Source of the DNA: JBBSOK01 sp038259825 | Lineage (GTDB): Bacteria; Bacteroidota; Bacteroidia; Flavobacteriales; Flavobacteriaceae | Reading direction: 5' to 3' | DNA: 26,297 nt | Assembly: GCA_038259825.1 (NCBI GenBank) | Contig: JBBSOK010000033.1 | Location: 1-26,297, forward strand | Part shown: piece by piece, positions 24,238-26,297 of the stretch | How the letters are laid out: the number at the start of each line of letters is the position of its first letter | Position numbering within the stretch: position 1 is the first letter of the stretch | The notes under the pieces: generated by a model | What the model was told of the DNA's origin: nothing | What the model saw: only the letters and a program-made list of their open reading frames with translations | Database searches by the model: none | Made by a program: the position numbers and the translations under genes

Positions 24238-24675
24238 ATGAAATTTTTGCTTTTTACTTTGTTATTTGTTTCTTCATTTATTTTGACAGCTCAAAACTAT
24301 ATTAGAGAAGGAAAAGGAGATTATAACAATGTTTTATATACTTGGGATGGAAAATATTTAAGACAGGGAAAAGGAAATTATGAGACTGTATTATACACTT
24401 CAACCGAAAAATATATTCGTCAAGGAAAAGGAGATTACAATATAGTCTTGGCGACTTGGGACGGAAAGTATTTAAGACAAGGAAAAGGAGATTATAACAA
24501 TGTACTTTACACTTGGGACGGAAAATATTTAAGACAAGGAAAAGGAGATTATGAAACTGTATTATATACAATAGACGGTAAATATATCCGACAAGGTAAA
24601 GGAGATTACAACACAGTTTTATATACAATTTCGGGAGAAATCCCAATAGAGATATTAATTTTTACAATTTTATAA
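24238..24675 (+). CDS. Secreted six-repeat protein (beta-flower-like)
   Basis: A 145-residue protein: signal peptide of about 20 residues (FLLFTLLFVSSFILTAQ), then six perfect-length 19-residue repeats of the form Y(I/L)RQGKGDYxxVLYTxDGK, then a short hydrophobic tail. Glycine and aromatic spacing suggests each repeat is a beta-hairpin closing into a propeller- or flower-like ring, comparable to Bacteroidota proteins named '5-fold beta-flower'; that comparison is by pattern only. Ligand and function are unknown. ATG 24238 is chosen for the signal peptide; a GTG 24 bp earlier is in frame. It is the first of three consecutive plus-strand genes. Confidence 0.65.
   Translation: MKFLLFTLLFVSSFILTAQNYIREGKGDYNNVLYTWDGKYLRQGKGNYETVLYTSTEKYIRQGKGDYNIVLATWDGKYLRQGKGDYNNVLYTWDGKYLRQGKGDYETVLYTIDGKYIRQGKGDYNTVLYTISGEIPIEILIFTIL
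24298..24639 (+). repeat. Six tandem 57-bp coding repeats
   Basis: Six units of exactly 57 bp lie in frame inside the secreted repeat protein. Units 1 and 4 encode nearly identical peptides (YNNVLYTWDGK) and units 2 and 5 share YETVLYT, suggesting expansion by duplication of a block of units. Confidence 0.8.
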
Positions 24676-24685
24676 ATTTTAAAAA

Positions 24686-24749
24686 AATTGGGAATAAGTC
24701 GAAAAGCCAATTAAAATCTGAAGTAGGCATTTTAATTAAAATTAATCAA
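24686..24749 (+). repeat. Leader repeat, copy 1 (hairpin upstream of lipoprotein gene)
   Basis: About 63 bp directly before ATG 24750, closely matching 25616-25680 before the next gene. Shared blocks are TTGGGAATAAG, CGAAAAGCCAA and GAAGTAGGCATTTTAA. AATTGG (24686-24691) can pair with CCAATT (24707-24712). Confidence 0.7.
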
Positions 24750-25586
24750 ATGATTAAAAAAAACACAACCTTAATCTTATCAATTTTATTTACTGTCGTT
24801 TTAACGTCTTGTGGCAATTCAAGTAAAAATGACAAAAAAGAGTCGGGAGATTTCAAACTCGAAGTTGATTCTAAAATTAATGGCTCATTTTCGGACAGCT
24901 ACAAAGTCAATAATGCTGTTTTAAAAATTAGCGAAAAATCTTTCGGTACGAAACTTTTGGTAGAAATTGAAAGGACCGATGCAGATTTACCTTTAAATCC
25001 TAATGATGCGCAAGTTTGCGGAGTTGGTGCAGGAAAAACTTTTGAATGGTGTATGTCTGCCGATATTTTAGGCGATAATGATTTACCAATTGACACAAAT
25101 CTTGATAAATATGGTTATGACCCATTTGAAAAAGCACTTTCTTTAAAAAGTGGAGAAACAATTTGGCTTGAATTTTCTCTTGGTTACAATTCTGACCTTG
25201 AAGAAGAACCTTCTAAAGCTAAAAAAGTAAAGCTTACATCAAGTTTAGAAGAACGAGATTTATCTCAAATTACAACTGAAACTGAAACTGAAAGTTCAGA
25301 CGATAATGCAAATATGGACGAAGTTGCTTCAACTTCAAACGATAGCAACAAAACCGACGAAGCACTTGACAGTTACGAATCATATGTTGACCAATATATA
25401 AAATTCCTCAAAAAGGCTCAAAAAGGAGACAATTCAGCAATGGCAGAATATCCAGCATTAATGGAAAAGGCGACTGAAATGCAAGAAAAAATGGATGATA
25501 TGAAAAGTGATTTTTCAGGAAAACAAATGGCTCGAATGATGAAAATACAGAATAAAATGACAATGGCCGCCTTGGAGATGCAATAG
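24750..25586 (+). CDS. Lipoprotein with C-terminal helical domain
   Basis: A 278-residue protein with lipobox VVLTSC (Cys21). Residues about 35-165 form a beta-sandwich-like domain with two cysteines (QVCGVGAGKTFEWC, about 88-101). A Ser/Glu/Asp-rich disordered linker (about 170-205) leads to a C-terminal helical segment (YVDQYIKFLKKAQKGDNSAM ... MEKATEMQEKMDDM). Helical tails with a 'KGDxSAMxEYP' motif occur in other Bacteroidota lipoproteins; I know no function for them. It is preceded by a leader repeat shared with the next gene, with which it is probably co-transcribed. Confidence 0.7.
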   Translation: MIKKNTTLILSILFTVVLTSCGNSSKNDKKESGDFKLEVDSKINGSFSDSYKVNNAVLKISEKSFGTKLLVEIERTDADLPLNPNDAQVCGVGAGKTFEWCMSADILGDNDLPIDTNLDKYGYDPFEKALSLKSGETIWLEFSLGYNSDLEEEPSKAKKVKLTSSLEERDLSQITTETETESSDDNANMDEVASTSNDSNKTDEALDSYESYVDQYIKFLKKAQKGDNSAMAEYPALMEKATEMQEKMDDMKSDFSGKQMARMMKIQNKMTMAALEMQ

Positions 25587-25615
25587 AAAAACTTAAAATT
25601 ATTTAAATTAACAAA

Positions 25616-25680
25616 GTTGGGAATAAGCCGAAAAGCCAACAGAAATTCGAAGTAGGCATTTTAACTAAACACTAATCAAT
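25616..25680 (+). repeat. Leader repeat, copy 2
   Basis: Second copy of the leader found at 24686-24749, ending directly at ATG 25681. GTTGG (25616-25620) pairs with CCAAC (25636-25640). Against copy 1 the outer pair has changed from A-T to G-C on both sides, which keeps the stem. Confidence 0.7.
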
Positions 25681-25971
25681 ATGAATAGTTTAAAAATTAC
25701 TTTTGGCTTAATTGCCACAATTCTTTTATCTTCTTGCGGTAGCTCGGTAGAAAGTGACGCTAAAAAACTTGCGGAACTTCAATGTAAATCGATGAAAATG
25801 TCCGAAAAAATACAATCAGGCGAAATGGACGCTTCAAACGCCACTGAAAGTATGTCATTTGCTTTAGAAGCGAGTGAGTTAGCTGAAGAACTTGAAGGAA
25901 AATATACTACGGACGAGGAAAAAAGAGAATTTGAAAAAGCTGTATTAAAAGCAATGAAAGATTGTGAGTAA
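25681..25971 (+). CDS. Small hypothetical lipoprotein
   Basis: A 96-residue protein with lipobox LLSSC (Cys19) followed by Gly-Ser-Ser and an all-alpha, Glu/Lys-rich body (SDAKKLAELQCKSMKM, then SFALEASELAEELEGKYTTD and EKREFEKAVLKAMKDCE). Two cysteines (near residues 36 and 95) could form a disulfide holding a helical hairpin. Similar small helical lipoproteins are common in Bacteroidota, with no known function. Element C begins 4 bp after its stop codon. Confidence 0.7.
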   Translation: MNSLKITFGLIATILLSSCGSSVESDAKKLAELQCKSMKMSEKIQSGEMDASNATESMSFALEASELAEELEGKYTTDEEKREFEKAVLKAMKDCE

Positions 25972-25975
25972 AAAC

Positions 25976-26178
25976 TGCCCATAACACCGTATATAAAAAA
26001 TAGCGCGAGCCTTTGTTAACACAGAGGTTCGGGCATTTTTAGGAAGTCGCCAAATTTTTAAATTTGACAAATTCCGAAAAATATAATAATGAGTAAAATT
26101 TAAAAATTCGGCTTGTGTTTCATCCGAAAATTATCGCTTATTTTCAGCGCTACTTTTCATATACAAGACCGTTGGCAC
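25976..26178 (+). repeat. Inverted-repeat element C (attC-like)
   Basis: About 200 bp from TGCCCATAACACCGTATATA to CATATACAAGACCGTTGGCA. Outer arms: 25989-26006 pairs with 26147-26164 at 16 of 18 positions. The core arms AATTTTTAAATTT (26053-26065) and AAATTTAAAAATT (26096-26108) pair perfectly over 13 bp around a 30-nt loop. Blocks GTTCGGGCATTTTT, AAGTCGCCAAATTTTTAAATTTG, TTTAAAAATTCGGCTTGTGTT and CTACTTTTCATATAC are shared with element B. Confidence 0.75.
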
Positions 26179-26211
26179 CAATTTGAGAAACCGAATAAAC
26201 ATTCAAACTTA

Positions 26212-26297
26212 ATGGATAATTTAATAGATGATTTAATCGAAAAAGGTAAAGAACTGACTAATTCAATCAGTTATGTGCCATCAGAAGGTTTAAGGAC
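26212..26297 (+). CDS. Hypothetical protein, 5' fragment
   Basis: An ATG-started frame (MDNLIDDLIEKGKELTNSIS ...) is open to the window end, about 28 codons. It starts about 40 bp after element C, the same element-to-gene spacing seen for the other segments, which is the main reason to accept it. The visible part is a soluble amphipathic helix without a signal peptide. No family can be named. Confidence 0.5.
   Translation, partial: MDNLIDDLIEKGKELTNSISYVPSEGLR

Noticed and set aside
24298..24639. Regular repeats as a CRISPR array or MORN repeats
   Set aside because: The 57-bp units are contiguous, in frame and protein-coding with no spacers, and the peptide lacks the MORN YxGxxxxGxxHG pattern.
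24302..24646. Minus-strand open frame opposite the six-repeat gene
   Set aside because: It is the mirror of the tandem repeats, with no signal or family similarity; the plus-strand frame has a signal peptide.

Overview
The window looks like a chromosomal segment from a low-GC member of the Flavobacteriaceae (Bacteroidota). The evidence is the AT-rich DNA, promoters of the TAnnTTTG type, starts without strong Shine-Dalgarno sequences, proteins ending in type IX secretion (T9SS) type A sorting domains, many Bacteroidota-style lipoproteins, and a LysS with a C-terminal extension. The genus cannot be fixed from the sequence alone.

Core-like part (1-20709). A 3' gene fragment and a secreted hypothetical protein are followed by a Porin_10-type outer-membrane barrel (minus strand) divergent from rnhB, then a large lipoprotein with a propeller-like C-terminal half. 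Next comes a regulatory block (6300-13470): a T9SS-exported protein with three DUF7452-like repeats, a TPR hybrid histidine kinase/response regulator with an AraC output domain, an OmpA-family protein with a jelly-roll-like insert, and a TapB/DUF3108-like secreted protein. The first gene, the regulator gene and the OmpA operon each carry a direct repeat of (T/C)GTTACA spaced 21-22 bp at a matching position upstream of the promoter. This is the geometry expected of an AraC-type dimer site, so the regulator probably controls itself and its neighbours. Two paralogous 53-residue mini-proteins resembling a detached T9SS tail lie in the same block, and one is frameshifted by an extra A in an A7 tract. 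Then follow lipB (minus), a reprolysin-like T9SS metalloprotease, two lipoproteins and a YqaE/Pmp3 peptide (minus), lysS and a DUF805 membrane protein.

Accessory part (about 20650-26297). All genes point the same way. At least four segments end in an element of roughly 75-200 bp beginning at or just after a stop codon, and the next gene usually starts 20-40 nt later. Three elements (A, B, C) share nested inverted repeats, with TATAC-n3/4-CGTT-like 3' ends and AT-rich hairpin arms whose sequence differs but whose pairing is kept. Two more junctions are copies of a 185-bp repeat carrying the tail of the DUF805 gene. The layout resembles an integron-type cassette array with attC-like folded sites, though no integrase is visible here. 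Cargo: a PD-(D/E)XK nuclease-like protein, an AlbA_2/Schlafen-type protein, a TPR lipoprotein, a six-repeat secreted protein, two small lipoproteins and a further gene cut by the window end.

No rRNA, tRNA, CRISPR array, transposase or phage gene was recognised.
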